A stretch of DNA of 33,980 nucleotides from Lysobacterales bacterium UBA2790 (GTDB lineage Bacteria > Pseudomonadota > Gammaproteobacteria > Xanthomonadales > Xanthomonadaceae). Location: contig DEHW01000094.1 in assembly GCA_002352135.1 (NCBI GenBank), forward strand, positions 1 to 33,980, in the 5' to 3' direction. Position numbers and translations under genes: made by a program. The notes under the pieces were generated by a model that saw nothing but the letters and a program-made list of their open reading frames with translations, was not told the DNA's origin and did not search any database. This document shows positions 7,428 to 15,687 of this stretch, one piece after another. Every line of letters begins with the position of its first letter. The first letter of the stretch is position 1.

Positions 7428-8264
7428 TCAGTCCACCGTCTCATGCAGGGGGGTCAGCGCGGGCACTTCGTGCCATAGCTGCGCCATCAGTCCTGCCAGC
7501 AAAGGCGTCACCCGAAACTGGCGTGTCTCGATACGCTTCACCGGCACGATGCCGCGCACGCAATTGCTCAGAAACACCGCGTCAGCGCGCAATATCTCGA
7601 GGGGATACAACTCGCGGATTTCCACATTCATGCGTGACAACAACCAGTCCCGGCAAACGCCCGCGATACCCGACTCCCGCAAGGGCGGCGTGAACAGTTT
7701 CCCGCGTCGTTGTACAAAAACGTTGGCACCGGTTGCGCTGACGACCTGACCACTGCTGTCGCAGACCAGCCCCTCGGACACACCAGCCTGCTCGCACTCG
7801 GCGCGCGCGAGCACGTTTTCCAACCGATTGAGATGTTTGATACCTGCCAGGCGTGGTTGTTGCGCCCATTGCATCGCACACCAGCGCACTTCGATGCCGT
7901 CGCGATAGTGCGCCATTGGCAACAAGGGCGCGGGATGCAGACTGAGTATGCGTTGACTGCGCGCCGCTGCACTGGGTGCATAGCCTCGCCCGGTGCCATC
8001 GCGAACCAGACAGAGCTTCAGCACCGCACGCGCATGCCCCTGCGACAGTTCGCGAATCTCGCCCAACAGTCCATCCGGATCGGGCAATTGCATTCCCAAC
8101 ACCTGCGCCCCCTGTCGCAGGCGAGCAAAGTGTTCACCCCACCAAACCGGCTCGCCGTTCTCGATCAGAATGGTCTCGAACAGGCCATCGCCATAATTCA
8201 GACCACGGCTGTCGACATCTATGCGACGGCTTTGTTCGCCGTCAATCAGGACGCCCAGGTTCAT
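7428..8264 (-). CDS. pabC: Aminodeoxychorismate lyase
   Basis: A PLP-dependent fold-type IV enzyme that cleaves 4-amino-4-deoxychorismate to p-aminobenzoate and pyruvate for folate synthesis. SRGLNYGDGLFETILIENGEP is the family N-terminus. GIKHLNRLENVLAR carries the PLP-binding Lys143, and EGLVCDSSGQVVSATGANVF and LRESGIAGVCRD complete the site. I start at the ATG at 8264, which gives 278 residues; the frame extends further upstream, but the extra residues are non-homologous. GGGGAG lies upstream of this ATG. The gene follows pabB by 66 bp and precedes mltG by two bases, the standard pabC-mltG-tmk-holB arrangement. Confidence 0.93.
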   Translation of the reverse strand: MNLGVLIDGEQSRRIDVDSRGLNYGDGLFETILIENGEPVWWGEHFARLRQGAQVLGMQLPDPDGLLGEIRELSQGHARAVLKLCLVRDGTGRGYAPSAAARSQRILSLHPAPLLPMAHYRDGIEVRWCAMQWAQQPRLAGIKHLNRLENVLARAECEQAGVSEGLVCDSSGQVVSATGANVFVQRRGKLFTPPLRESGIAGVCRDWLLSRMNVEIRELYPLEILRADAVFLSNCVRGIVPVKRIETRQFRVTPLLAGLMAQLWHEVPALTPLHETVD

Positions 8265-8330
8265 CCTTGTTCTCCCCTGCGGCGCTTGCACCGCACATTC
8301 CATCTCCGCATCGGTCGAATAATCATGGCA

Positions 8331-9704
8331 TCAGGCCATACCCAAGGCGCGCAACAATCCTCGCGCTTTAGCGCGCGTTTCCGCGAGTTCGGATTCCGGC
8401 ACCGAGTCGACCACGATGCCTGCACCGGCACGGAAGTGCAGCGCATTGTCGCGCATCCACAGCGTTCGAATGAGGATATTCAGGTCGAGATCGCCGCGTC
8501 GGTCGAGATAGCCCAGCGCGCCGGTATAGGGTCCTCGGCCGACCGCCTCCAACTCGTGGATGATCTGCATGCAGCGAACCTTTGGACAGCCGGTGATCGT
8601 GCCGCCGGGAAAGGTCGCCGCGATCGCCTGTCCGGGCGTGACCTCGGGCCGCAACTGTCCACGCACGTTCGACACGATGTGGTGAACGTGCGCGTAGCTC
8701 TCCAGCGCCATCAGCTCGTCGACCCGCACACTGCCGGGTACGCACACGCGCCCAAGATCGTTGCGTTCCAGATCGATCAACATGACGTGCTCGGCACGCT
8801 CTTTCGGATGCCCGATCAGTTCGGCGAGACGACTCACATCATCGGCCGAATCGTTCGGTCGCCGGGCGCGGGTTCCCGCGATGGGGCGGGTTTCCGCCAG
8901 ACCGTCACGCACCGAGAGCAAGCGCTCGGGTGATGAGCTCAGGATGGCCCAGTCGTCCCAAGACAGCAGCCCCGCAAAGGGCGCGGGATTGGCGCGTCGC
9001 AAGGCGGAATAAACGACATCGTGCGACAGGGTTTCACTCGCCCTTGCCTGCCAGCCGCGCGACAGGTTGACCTGGAAAACATCGCCTGCGCGAAGATATT
9101 CGTGAATGCGCCGCACGCCGTCCAGGAACGACTCGGGATCGTCTTCGTCGATACGCAGATCCGGCAGCACGTCTGCACACTCAGCCACGCGTGAATCGGC
9201 CAGCGCGGCGATGTCTTCACAGAGTTGTTGCTGCCAATCACCTTGCGCGTCATTCGCCTCCAATACCGCGCAGGTCAATCCGTTCGCGCGATCATGAATC
9301 AGCGCCACAGGACAGCGCAGCGCGAGGGCAACGGGCAGATTGGCCGGTGCCGGACGCGTCGCCACGCACGGTTCGATCTGCGTCAGCAATTCGTATCCGA
9401 GGTACAGCGCCCAGCCACCGAGGTAGGGCAATTCCGAGACCATTGGCAGACGCGCCATCTGCCATTGACGGTCCAGCACATTGAGAAACCGGCCCGACTG
9501 CACCTGCCCGGCAAGATCGCGGGTGACGCCATCGGCATCCAGGCGAAGGCCGGATTGTGGAAACCCGAGCAACAGGTCGTAGCGTGCCTTGCCACCCTGC
9601 GCGGCACTTTCCAACAGGCAGGGATAGCGGAACGGATGGCGTTGATGCAGACGCAACAGATCCGCCGCCTGCAAGGGCACATCCAGCCTGACGAAACCCG
9701 TCAT
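8331..9704 (-). CDS. pabB: Aminodeoxychorismate synthase component I (PabB-type chorismate-binding enzyme)
   Basis: A 457-residue member of the TrpE/PabB/MenF family, expected to aminate chorismate together with a PabA glutaminase. The catalytic domain shows DVFQVNLSRGWQ, SSSPERLL, ETRPIAGTRA, HVMLIDLERNDLGRVC, FPGGTITGCPK and HFRAGAGIVVDSVPESE. At position 276 the PIxGT motif has Ala, where E. coli PabB has its catalytic Lys274; Ala is typical of anthranilate synthases. The neighbour pabC still favours the PABA role. I chose ATG 9704; a TTG at 9740 overlapping the fabF stop (TTGA) would add 12 residues. Neither has a clear ribosome site. Confidence 0.88.
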   Translation of the reverse strand: MTGFVRLDVPLQAADLLRLHQRHPFRYPCLLESAAQGGKARYDLLLGFPQSGLRLDADGVTRDLAGQVQSGRFLNVLDRQWQMARLPMVSELPYLGGWALYLGYELLTQIEPCVATRPAPANLPVALALRCPVALIHDRANGLTCAVLEANDAQGDWQQQLCEDIAALADSRVAECADVLPDLRIDEDDPESFLDGVRRIHEYLRAGDVFQVNLSRGWQARASETLSHDVVYSALRRANPAPFAGLLSWDDWAILSSSPERLLSVRDGLAETRPIAGTRARRPNDSADDVSRLAELIGHPKERAEHVMLIDLERNDLGRVCVPGSVRVDELMALESYAHVHHIVSNVRGQLRPEVTPGQAIAATFPGGTITGCPKVRCMQIIHELEAVGRGPYTGALGYLDRRGDLDLNILIRTLWMRDNALHFRAGAGIVVDSVPESELAETRAKARGLLRALGMA

Positions 9705-9736
9705 CGTCGTTCGCGGCAGGACACGGCGCGATGCGC

Positions 9737-10975
9737 TCAAACGCGGCGGAATATCAGGGTGCCGTTGGTGCCACCAAAGCCAAAGCCATTCGACATCACC
9801 GCATCCACGCGATGTTGACGAGCAGTGTGTGGCACGTAGTCGAGGTCGCAGCCTTCACCGGGCTGATCCAGGTTGATCGTGGGTGGAATCACCCCGCGAT
9901 GCAGGGCAAGTACCGAGAAGATGGCCTCCACGCCACCCGCCGCGCCCAGCAAGTGACCGGTCATCGACTTGGTGGAACTGACCATCATGCGATAGGCGTG
10001 CTCACCCATTGCTCGCTTCATCGCCAGTGTTTCGGCCAGATCGCCCAGCGGCGTCGAGGTACCGTGCGCATTCAGATAGCCAATCTGCTCGGGATTCAAT
10101 CCGGCATCGCACATCGCTGCCACCATGCAGCGCGCGGCACCTTCGCCGTCCTCGGCCGGCGCGGTCATGTGGCTAGCATCCGCACTGGCGCCGAATCCGG
10201 CCAATTCGCAGTAAATGCGCGCACCGCGGGCCTTGGCGCATTCGTACTCTTCCAGCAACAGAACGCCCGCGCCGTCACCCATGACGAATCCATCGCGCTC
10301 AACATCCCAAGGGCGCGAGGCCTTGGTCGGCTCGTGGTTGCGCGTGGACATCGCCTTCATCGAGCAGAAACCGGCCATCGAGGTCGGCGAACTGCCCTTC
10401 TCGGCACCGCCCGCGATCATCACGTCCGCATCGCCGTGCTGAATCATGCGCATCGCCATGCCAATCGAGTGATTGGAGGTGGCGCAGGCCGACACCGCGG
10501 AGAAATTGGGGCCTTTCAATCCGGCCAGAATGCTGAGTTGCCCCGCGACCATGTTGATGATCGTGCTGGGCACATAAAACGGAGAAACCTTGCGCGGACC
10601 GCCGTCGAGCAGACGCGCCGTGGTTTCCTCGATACCAACGATGCCACCGATGCCCGAGCCGATCAGCACGCCGATGCGCTCCGCGTTGGCCTCGGACACC
10701 GCCAGTCCGGAATCCTTGAGCGCCATCAGACCCGCACTGACGCCGTAGTGGATGAACGGGTCCATGCGCTTGGCTTCCTTGGGCGGAATCCGTGCGGTGG
10801 GATCAAAGTTCTGCACTTCGCCAGCAATCGTCGTCGAATAGCCGGTGGTGTCGAAGGACTGCACCGGACCAATGCCGCTGCGCCCGTTGACGATGCTGTC
10901 CCACGCCGAGTCCAGATCATTGCCTACCGGCGAGACGATCCCCATGCCCGTCACCACGACACGACGCTTGCTCAT
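9737..10975 (-). CDS. fabF: 3-oxoacyl-[acyl-carrier-protein] synthase II (KAS II)
   Basis: A 412-residue condensing enzyme that elongates acyl-ACP with malonyl-ACP in type II fatty-acid synthesis. The thiolase fold starts with RRVVVTGMGIVSPVG. The active-site Cys164 is in SACATSNHS, the catalytic His304 in NAHGTSTPLGD, and Lys336/His341 in TKSMTGHLLGAAGG. The start ATG at 10975 has AAGGAG upstream and gives the family length (413 in E. coli); the open frame extends 27 codons further, but those residues are not homologous. It lies 165 bp after acpP with a terminator-like hairpin between, so expression relative to ACP is probably reduced. Confidence 0.97.
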   Translation of the reverse strand: MSKRRVVVTGMGIVSPVGNDLDSAWDSIVNGRSGIGPVQSFDTTGYSTTIAGEVQNFDPTARIPPKEAKRMDPFIHYGVSAGLMALKDSGLAVSEANAERIGVLIGSGIGGIVGIEETTARLLDGGPRKVSPFYVPSTIINMVAGQLSILAGLKGPNFSAVSACATSNHSIGMAMRMIQHGDADVMIAGGAEKGSSPTSMAGFCSMKAMSTRNHEPTKASRPWDVERDGFVMGDGAGVLLLEEYECAKARGARIYCELAGFGASADASHMTAPAEDGEGAARCMVAAMCDAGLNPEQIGYLNAHGTSTPLGDLAETLAMKRAMGEHAYRMMVSSTKSMTGHLLGAAGGVEAIFSVLALHRGVIPPTINLDQPGEGCDLDYVPHTARQHRVDAVMSNGFGFGGTNGTLIFRRV

Positions 10976-11051
10976 CTTCGACTCCTTCACGACCCGGATC
11001 GGGCGATTGGCATTTTCAGCGCTTCGGATGACATGTGCAGTCATCCAAAGC

Positions 11052-11091
11052 CACAAACAAACAGAGCCCGCCGCACGGGCGGCGAGCTCTG
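11052..11091 (-). terminator. Intrinsic terminator or attenuator after acpP
   Basis: On the minus strand a GC-rich hairpin (CAGAG at 11087-11091 pairs with CTCTG at 11062-11066; CCGCCC pairs with GGGCGG inside it) is followed by TTTGTTTGT. A smaller hairpin, CCTCGC/GCGAGG, lies at 11101-11120. Placed between acpP and fabF, they would let acpP be made in excess of fabF. Confidence 0.75.
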
Positions 11092-11140
11092 TGATCCAAG
11101 CCTCGCAGCAAACAGCGAGGACTGGCGACTCGCGTCAGGC

Positions 11141-11380
11141 TCAAGCCTTGACGTGAGCCTTCACGTAATCGATCGCCTGCTGCACGCTGGTGATCTTTTC
11201 GGCGTCTTCGTCCGGAATTTCGCACTCGAACTCTTCTTCCAGCGCCATCACCAGCTCAACGGTGTCGAGCGAATCCGCGCCCAGATCGTCCACGAAAGAC
11301 GCGTTGGCCGTGACTTCTTCTTCCTTGACGCCCAACTGTTCCACAACGATCTTCTTGACGCGGTCTTCGATGCTGCTCAT
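11141..11380 (-). CDS. acpP: Acyl carrier protein
   Basis: A 79-residue acidic helical protein that carries growing acyl chains on a phosphopantetheine arm. The attachment motif [16 protein letters not shown] contains Ser37. The N-terminus [17 protein letters not shown] and length match E. coli AcpP (78). The start at 11380 is fixed by GGAGGT nine bases upstream; codons further upstream in the frame are not part of the protein. It sits between fabG (110 bp upstream) and fabF, as in most proteobacteria, and is followed by a terminator-like hairpin. Confidence 0.98.
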   Translation of the reverse strand: MSSIEDRVKKIVVEQLGVKEEEVTANASFVDDLGADSLDTVELVMALEEEFECEIPDEDAEKITSVQQAIDYVKAHVKA

Positions 11381-11410
11381 GGGTAAGTACCTCCGGGAAA
11401 ACTTGGACGC

Positions 11411-11416
11411 ATTGTA
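11411..11416 (-). promoter_or_regulatory. acpP: Possible -10 box of an acpP promoter
   Basis: TACAAT on the minus strand matches the -10 consensus in five of six positions and lies 30 bp before the acpP start codon. No good -35 hexamer is found at 16-18 bp, so this is a weak call based on the hexamer and on acpP often having its own strong promoter. Confidence 0.3.
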
Positions 11417-11490
11417 GAGTGAACCGTCGAATCGCACTACCTGCAAGGCGACGGGCTGGCTTGCGCCACGCCAGCTTGAGATTCTGCCCC

Positions 11491-12234
11491 TCAGGGCATG
11501 TACATGCCACCGTTGACGTGCAAGGTCTCGCCAGTGATGTACGCCGCTGCGGGCCCGACCAGGAAAGCCACCGCTCGCGCGATATCCGCCGGTTGGCCCA
11601 GCCGACCCAGCGCGATCTGGCCGAGCAGGGCTTCGCGACTGGCTTCCGGCAATTCGCGGGTCATGTCGGTATCGATAAAGCCCGGCGCTACCACATTGAC
11701 GGTGATGCCCCGACTACCGACCTCGCGTGCCATCGACTTGCTGAAACCGATGATGCCCGCCTTGGCGGCCGCGTAGTTGGCCTGACCGGGGTTACCCGTC
11801 AATCCGATCACCGAGGCGATGTTGACGATGCGGCCTTTGCGGGCCTTCATCATGCCGCGCAACACCGCCTTGCTGGTGCGGAAGATCGAGCTGAGGTTGG
11901 TGTTGATCACCGCGTCCCAATCGTCATCCTTCATACGCATCAGCAGTTGGTCGCGGGTGATCCCGGCATTGTTGACGAGGATGCTGAGCTGGCCGAATTC
12001 CTTGTTGATGCTGTCGATCAGCGCGTCAACGGCGCTGGCGTCCGTGACATTCAATTCACGACCCGTACCGCCCTTGGCACCCAGTCGCTCAGCAATGGCC
12101 GACGCCCCCGATGCCGAAGTCGCCGTACCGATCACGGTCGCCCCGAGGTTCGCCAGTTCGTCGGCAATCGCGGCACCAATGCCACGACTGGCACCGGTCA
12201 CCAAAGCGATTTCACCGCTCAACAATCCGCTCAT
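11491..12234 (-). CDS. fabG: 3-oxoacyl-[acyl-carrier-protein] reductase
   Basis: A 247-residue short-chain dehydrogenase that reduces beta-ketoacyl-ACP with NADPH. The cofactor motif TGASRGIG is at 13-20 and [10 protein letters not shown] near 88-97. The catalytic Ser141 (NIASVIG), Tyr154 and Lys158 (NYAAAKAG) are all present. The C-terminus [14 protein letters not shown] is the FabG signature. The ATG at 12234 gives the family length (244 in E. coli); GGAAGT precedes it. The gene lies 46 bp after fabD and 110 bp before acpP. A second SDR at 33499 is the related PhaB type. Confidence 0.97.
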   Translation of the reverse strand: MSGLLSGEIALVTGASRGIGAAIADELANLGATVIGTATSASGASAIAERLGAKGGTGRELNVTDASAVDALIDSINKEFGQLSILVNNAGITRDQLLMRMKDDDWDAVINTNLSSIFRTSKAVLRGMMKARKGRIVNIASVIGLTGNPGQANYAAAKAGIIGFSKSMAREVGSRGITVNVVAPGFIDTDMTRELPEASREALLGQIALGRLGQPADIARAVAFLVGPAAAYITGETLHVNGGMYMP

Positions 12235-12280
12235 GTCTACTTCCAAATAGTGGGAGATGGGAAAGCCCGTGGCGCGCCGC

Positions 12281-13222
12281 TCAGGACCAATCAGCAATGG
12301 CCGCCGCCAGATCGGCGGGGATCGCCAGTGCGCGCACATCCAACTGTTTGTCGATCCGCTTGCTCAAGCCCGAAAGCACCTTGCCGGGACCGCACTCAGC
12401 CACGCGCGTCACGCCCAAGCCAGCCAGTGCTTGCACGCAGCGGGTCCATTGCACCGGCAAGAACAACTGGCGCACCAAGGCCTGTCGAATGGCATCCAGA
12501 TCCGCTTCGACGCGGGCATCGACATTTTGCACAACCGGAATGGTCGGCAGCGCCCAGGACTTGTTGTCAATGGCCTCCGCAAGACGATCCGCTGCGTCAC
12601 GCATCAAGGGCGTATGCGAAGGCACGCTGACCGCCAGTTTCACCGCCTTACGCACGCCCTGCGCGGCGAGCTCGGCAATTGCCGCATCCACTGCCGCCGC
12701 ATGGCCTCCGATCACGATTTGACCCGGTGAGTTGTAGTTTGCCGGTACGACGACGCTGGCGTCGGTAGACACTTTGGCGCAGACCGATTCCACCACCGCA
12801 TCATCAGCTCCCAGCACCGCCGCCATCGACCCGACACCCGCGGGCACTGCCTGCTGCATCAATCGGCCGCGCTCGCGCACCAGCGCCGCACCGTCAGCAA
12901 GACTCAAGGCCCCTGCCGCGACCAGCGCCGCGTATTCGCCCAGACTATGCCCGGCCAACGCAACCACCTTGGGGCCTTTCGATGCCTGCCAGACCCGCCA
13001 AACCGCCACACCAGCAGCAAGCAAGGCAGGCTGAGTGAATTCCGTCTGGTTGAGTTGCGCTTCCGGACCGTCCTGACTCAGTGCCCAGAGATCGACCCCG
13101 GCACCCTCGGAAGCCTCGGCAAAACAATCACGAACCTGCGGGAAGTCCACCGCCAACTCGGACAGCATGCCCATCGACTGCGAACCCTGACCGGGAAACA
13201 CCAGCGCAACTGCGTTCGACAC
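12281..13222 (-). CDS. fabD: Malonyl-CoA:ACP transacylase
   Basis: A 313-residue enzyme that moves malonyl from CoA to ACP. VFPGQGSQSMGML opens the protein. The nucleophile Ser93 is in GHSLGEYAAL, His203 in VPSHTPLM, and ECGPGKVLSGL is near the end. I place the start at GTG 13222, which gives the family length (309 in E. coli). The open frame continues over 100 codons upstream, but that part is not homologous and overlaps the DUF952 gene. AAGGTG is a weak ribosome site. A TATCAT hexamer on the minus strand (13255-13260) could be the -10 of a local promoter in the 143-bp gap. Confidence 0.95.
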   Translation of the reverse strand: MSNAVALVFPGQGSQSMGMLSELAVDFPQVRDCFAEASEGAGVDLWALSQDGPEAQLNQTEFTQPALLAAGVAVWRVWQASKGPKVVALAGHSLGEYAALVAAGALSLADGAALVRERGRLMQQAVPAGVGSMAAVLGADDAVVESVCAKVSTDASVVVPANYNSPGQIVIGGHAAAVDAAIAELAAQGVRKAVKLAVSVPSHTPLMRDAADRLAEAIDNKSWALPTIPVVQNVDARVEADLDAIRQALVRQLFLPVQWTRCVQALAGLGVTRVAECGPGKVLSGLSKRIDKQLDVRALAIPADLAAAIADWS

Positions 13223-13365
13223 CAGGCGACACCTTTGAGATTCGAGGGCCGCGAATGATAGCGGAGGGGTGTGAAAACCGTCTGTACCGCAGCGTATGCA
13301 ATGCCTTTGAAGGTGCGCGCAGTAGCGCTCAGGGTCACCGATCACGCATTCATGCGGCAATGCGC

Positions 13366-13719
13366 TTAGCCAGCGAGCACGGCTTCCGGAAGTGCGAACC
13401 CCGCGTCGCCATCCCATTGCAACTGCCACGTACGTCGCGCCAGATCCGTTCGCAAGGGGGTGTACATGTGCGGGAACAACTGGCCGCCGCGGGCTGGCTC
13501 CCAGCGCAACGCGTCGCCGAGTTCCGCGGCATCGAACTCGATCAGACAAAGATCCGCTTGACCAGCGAAATACTTGCGCAGGGTCTCGGGCAAGGTCTCA
13601 CGCGTCGACAGGTGGATATAGCCATCGAGAAGATCGACTGGAGATCCCACGAAGCGCCCTTCGGCACAGGCTGCATTCCAGTCTGATTGCGGCAAAACCT
13701 TGTAGGCGAAATCGCGCAC
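13366..13719 (-). CDS. DUF952 family protein
   Basis: A 117-residue small cytoplasmic protein matching the DUF952 family along its whole length: AYKVLPQSDWNAACAEGRFVGSPVDLLDGYIHLST, then LCLIEFDAAELGDALRWEPARGG and LFPHMYTPL. The His/Glu/Arg pattern suggests a nucleotide or ADP-ribose related fold, but no function is established. The start is GTG, five bases after the fabH stop, with no strong ribosome site, so translation is probably coupled to fabH. Its place between fabH and fabD is not the usual fab order. Confidence 0.88.
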   Translation of the reverse strand: MRDFAYKVLPQSDWNAACAEGRFVGSPVDLLDGYIHLSTRETLPETLRKYFAGQADLCLIEFDAAELGDALRWEPARGGQLFPHMYTPLRTDLARRTWQLQWDGDAGFALPEAVLAG

Positions 13720-13724
13720 TTGAC

Positions 13725-14693
13725 TCAGTAGCGCATCAATGCCGAGGCCCAGGTGAAGCCGCCACCGAAGGCTTCCATCAACACCAGTTCGCCACGCTTG
13801 ACGCGACCGGATCGGACTGCCTCATCCAAGGCCAGCGGCACCGACGCCGCCGAGGTATTGCCGTGGCGATCTACCGTCACGATGACCCGATCCATCGGCA
13901 TGTCGAGACGCTTTGCGGTTGCAGTGATGATGCGCAGATTGGCCTGATGCGGGATCAGCCAGTCGAGCTGGGATTTGTCGATGCCATGCGTTGTCAGTGT
14001 TTCCTCGACGACGGCGTCCAAGGTCTTGACGGCGACCTTGAAGACTTCGTTGCCCGCCATGTGGATGGCCATCCCATGGTTCGGCCCGTCGGTAAATCCA
14101 GCAGAAATACCCACTGGCGTGTAGAGCAGTTCACGGTGCCCGCCATCGGCGTGCATGTGGGTTCCGAGGATTCCCGGTTCTTCCGAGGCGCCAAGCACCA
14201 CGGCACCCGCGCCATCGCCGAACAGGACGCAGGTTGTGCGGTCGTTCCAATCCACCACGCGCGAAATCGTTTCAGCACCCACCACCAACGCTTTCTTGGC
14301 TGCACCGCTGCGGATGAACTTGTCGGCAATTCCCAAGGCATACATGAAGCCTGAGCAGGCCGCGTTGACATCGAATGCCGCGCAGCCGTTAGCACCGATG
14401 CGGTGCTGCAGCAGGCAGGCCGTGGAAGGAAATACGATGTCGGGTGTGGTGGTGCCGAGGATCACCAGATCGATTTCATTGCCTTGCACACCCGCCGCCT
14501 CCAGCGCCTTCAGCGCTGCGTGGTAGGAGATATCGCAGGTGGTTTCACCTTCGGCAGCGATGTGGCGTTGGCGTATACCGGTTCGTTCGCGAATCCATTC
14601 GTCCGTGGTCTGCACACGGGCTTCCAACTCGGCGTTGGTCAACACGCGTTCCGGCAGGTAGCTGCCGGTGCCCAGGATGCGCGAATAGATCAT
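13725..14693 (-). CDS. fabH: 3-oxoacyl-[acyl-carrier-protein] synthase III (KAS III)
   Basis: A 322-residue enzyme starting fatty-acid synthesis by condensing acetyl-CoA (or another short acyl-CoA) with malonyl-ACP. The triad is complete: Cys113 in [12 protein letters not shown], His249 in PHQANLRI, and Asn279 in [18 protein letters not shown]. The N-terminus [16 protein letters not shown] and the phosphate-binding [12 protein letters not shown] segment are typical. Length is close to E. coli FabH (317). GGGAG lies upstream of the ATG. It follows rpmF with a 130-bp gap that holds a terminator-like hairpin; plsX, which often separates rpmF and fabH, is absent. Confidence 0.97.
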   Translation of the reverse strand: MIYSRILGTGSYLPERVLTNAELEARVQTTDEWIRERTGIRQRHIAAEGETTCDISYHAALKALEAAGVQGNEIDLVILGTTTPDIVFPSTACLLQHRIGANGCAAFDVNAACSGFMYALGIADKFIRSGAAKKALVVGAETISRVVDWNDRTTCVLFGDGAGAVVLGASEEPGILGTHMHADGGHRELLYTPVGISAGFTDGPNHGMAIHMAGNEVFKVAVKTLDAVVEETLTTHGIDKSQLDWLIPHQANLRIITATAKRLDMPMDRVIVTVDRHGNTSAASVPLALDEAVRSGRVKRGELVLMEAFGGGFTWASALMRY

Positions 14694-14742
14694 GACGAAC
14701 TCCCGTTGAAAGGCGTGCTATGTCTGCACGCTCGCTGAAATG

Positions 14743-14769
14743 AAAACGGCGGGCATCGAAGCCCGCCGT
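14743..14769 (-). terminator. Terminator-like hairpin between rpmF and fabH
   Basis: On the minus strand ACGGCGGGC pairs perfectly with GCCCGCCGT (arms 14761-14769 and 14746-14754, 6-base loop), and the stem runs into TTTTCATTT. This fits an intrinsic terminator or attenuator ending the yceD-rpmF transcript ahead of fabH. It lies 130-bp-gap internal, about 55 bp after the rpmF stop. Confidence 0.75.
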
Positions 14770-14823
14770 CTCAACCACCCTGCCGCCGAAGAACGGTGTG
14801 GCGCGCGCCGCGCTCCCGGCAGA

Positions 14824-15018
14824 TTACTCGACGTCAACCGCCGCTGACTTCACTTCGATCACCTTGCGACCACGATAGTAGCCGTCTTTGGTGATGTGGT
14901 GACGCAGGTGGGTTTCACCGGTGGTCGGATCGGTCGCCAACTGCTTGGCGGTCAGTGCGTCATGCGAACGGCGCATGCCACGGCGTGAGGGGGTCTTGCG
15001 GCTTTTCTGAACGGCCAT
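14824..15018 (-). CDS. rpmF: 50S ribosomal protein L32
   Basis: A 64-residue basic ribosomal protein. [22 protein letters not shown] and [20 protein letters not shown] are the L32 signatures. It has no cysteines, so it is the zinc-independent form usual in gammaproteobacteria. The ATG at 15018 has TGGAGA upstream. It lies 13 bp after yceD, the standard yceD-rpmF pair, and is followed by a terminator-like hairpin. Confidence 0.97.
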   Translation of the reverse strand: MAVQKSRKTPSRRGMRRSHDALTAKQLATDPTTGETHLRHHITKDGYYRGRKVIEVKSAAVDVE

Positions 15019-15031
15019 TGGGCTTCTCCAA

Positions 15032-15577
15032 CTAACTCGGTGTTTTCTTGAGTGCGGCCAAGGCCGCAAACGCTTGCTTGGACGACGCGGAATTGCTCTC
15101 GCCCATATCCACTTCACCCGTCGAATACACGACGGCGTCTTCCTCTGAGTCCACTTGCTCAACGCCGGCACTGACCGGAACCAAGGGCAAGGACAGAATC
15201 AACTCGTCCTCGATCAATTCCGCCAAGTGCAGTTGCCGGTCTTCCGGCATCAGCAGCGGCTCGTACTCGTCGGGCAATCCGGATTCATCGGCTTCGCGCC
15301 GGATGAAACCCAGTCGTTGCTCGACCGCCAGCGGCAACGGAAACGGTTCCAGTGTGCGCTGACACTGAAGCATCACCGTTGCTGTCGCGTTGATCTGCAG
15401 GTACTGAATTCCCAGCGCATCGGTACCGAACTCAAGCCGGTAGGCACACTGTCCATCACTGCTGACCAGCGACTCCCGCAGCCGCGCAAAACGCGCCAGC
15501 GGCAGCTCGCCTTCGAACGAACGTCGCCCTGACACCATGCGAGTCACATCAACCGCATCTGGCAGGCTTGTAGACAT
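15032..15577 (-). CDS. yceD: YceD family protein (DUF177), ribosome-associated
   Basis: A 181-residue DUF177 protein; family members are linked to 23S rRNA accumulation. Recognisable parts are the N-terminal [19 protein letters not shown], a central [20 protein letters not shown], and the acidic [17 protein letters not shown], the best conserved piece. The ATG at 15577 is chosen over a TTG at 15616, because a good promoter ends right before this ATG and there is no ribosome site, which suggests a leaderless mRNA. The gene is followed directly by rpmF, the usual partner. Confidence 0.92.
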   Translation of the reverse strand: MSTSLPDAVDVTRMVSGRRSFEGELPLARFARLRESLVSSDGQCAYRLEFGTDALGIQYLQINATATVMLQCQRTLEPFPLPLAVEQRLGFIRREADESGLPDEYEPLLMPEDRQLHLAELIEDELILSLPLVPVSAGVEQVDSEEDAVVYSTGEVDMGESNSASSKQAFAALAALKKTPS

Positions 15578-15586
15578 AAGCGCGGC

Positions 15587-15616
15587 ATGATACGAGTGAA
15601 TACCTGCTATCGTCAA
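15587..15616 (-). promoter_or_regulatory. yceD: Promoter of yceD-rpmF, apparently giving a leaderless mRNA
   Basis: On the minus strand TTGACG (-35, 15611-15616) and TATCAT (-10, 15587-15592) are 18 bp apart; each matches consensus in five of six positions. The expected start of transcription is only 0-4 bases before the yceD ATG at 15577, and no ribosome site is present there. Confidence 0.6.
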
Positions 15617-15687
15617 TCCAGTCAGACGTCTTCGATCACCATGTTCGCGCGCTCTAAACTGCCCCCGCTCATTGCAATGAGGTCGCC

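Noticed and set aside
7710..8933. Plus-strand frame opposite pabC and pabB
   Set aside because: Antisense shadow; both minus-strand genes have their catalytic motifs.
9731..11386. A 551-codon open frame on the plus strand opposite fabF and acpP
   Set aside because: It is an antisense shadow produced by high GC and codon bias; fabF and acpP on the other strand carry every active-site motif, and the shadow translation is His/Arg-rich with no recognisable domain.
13723..13727. Possible frameshift between fabH and the DUF952 gene
   Set aside because: FabH ends at its normal C-terminus and DUF952 is complete in its own frame; they are two adjacent genes.
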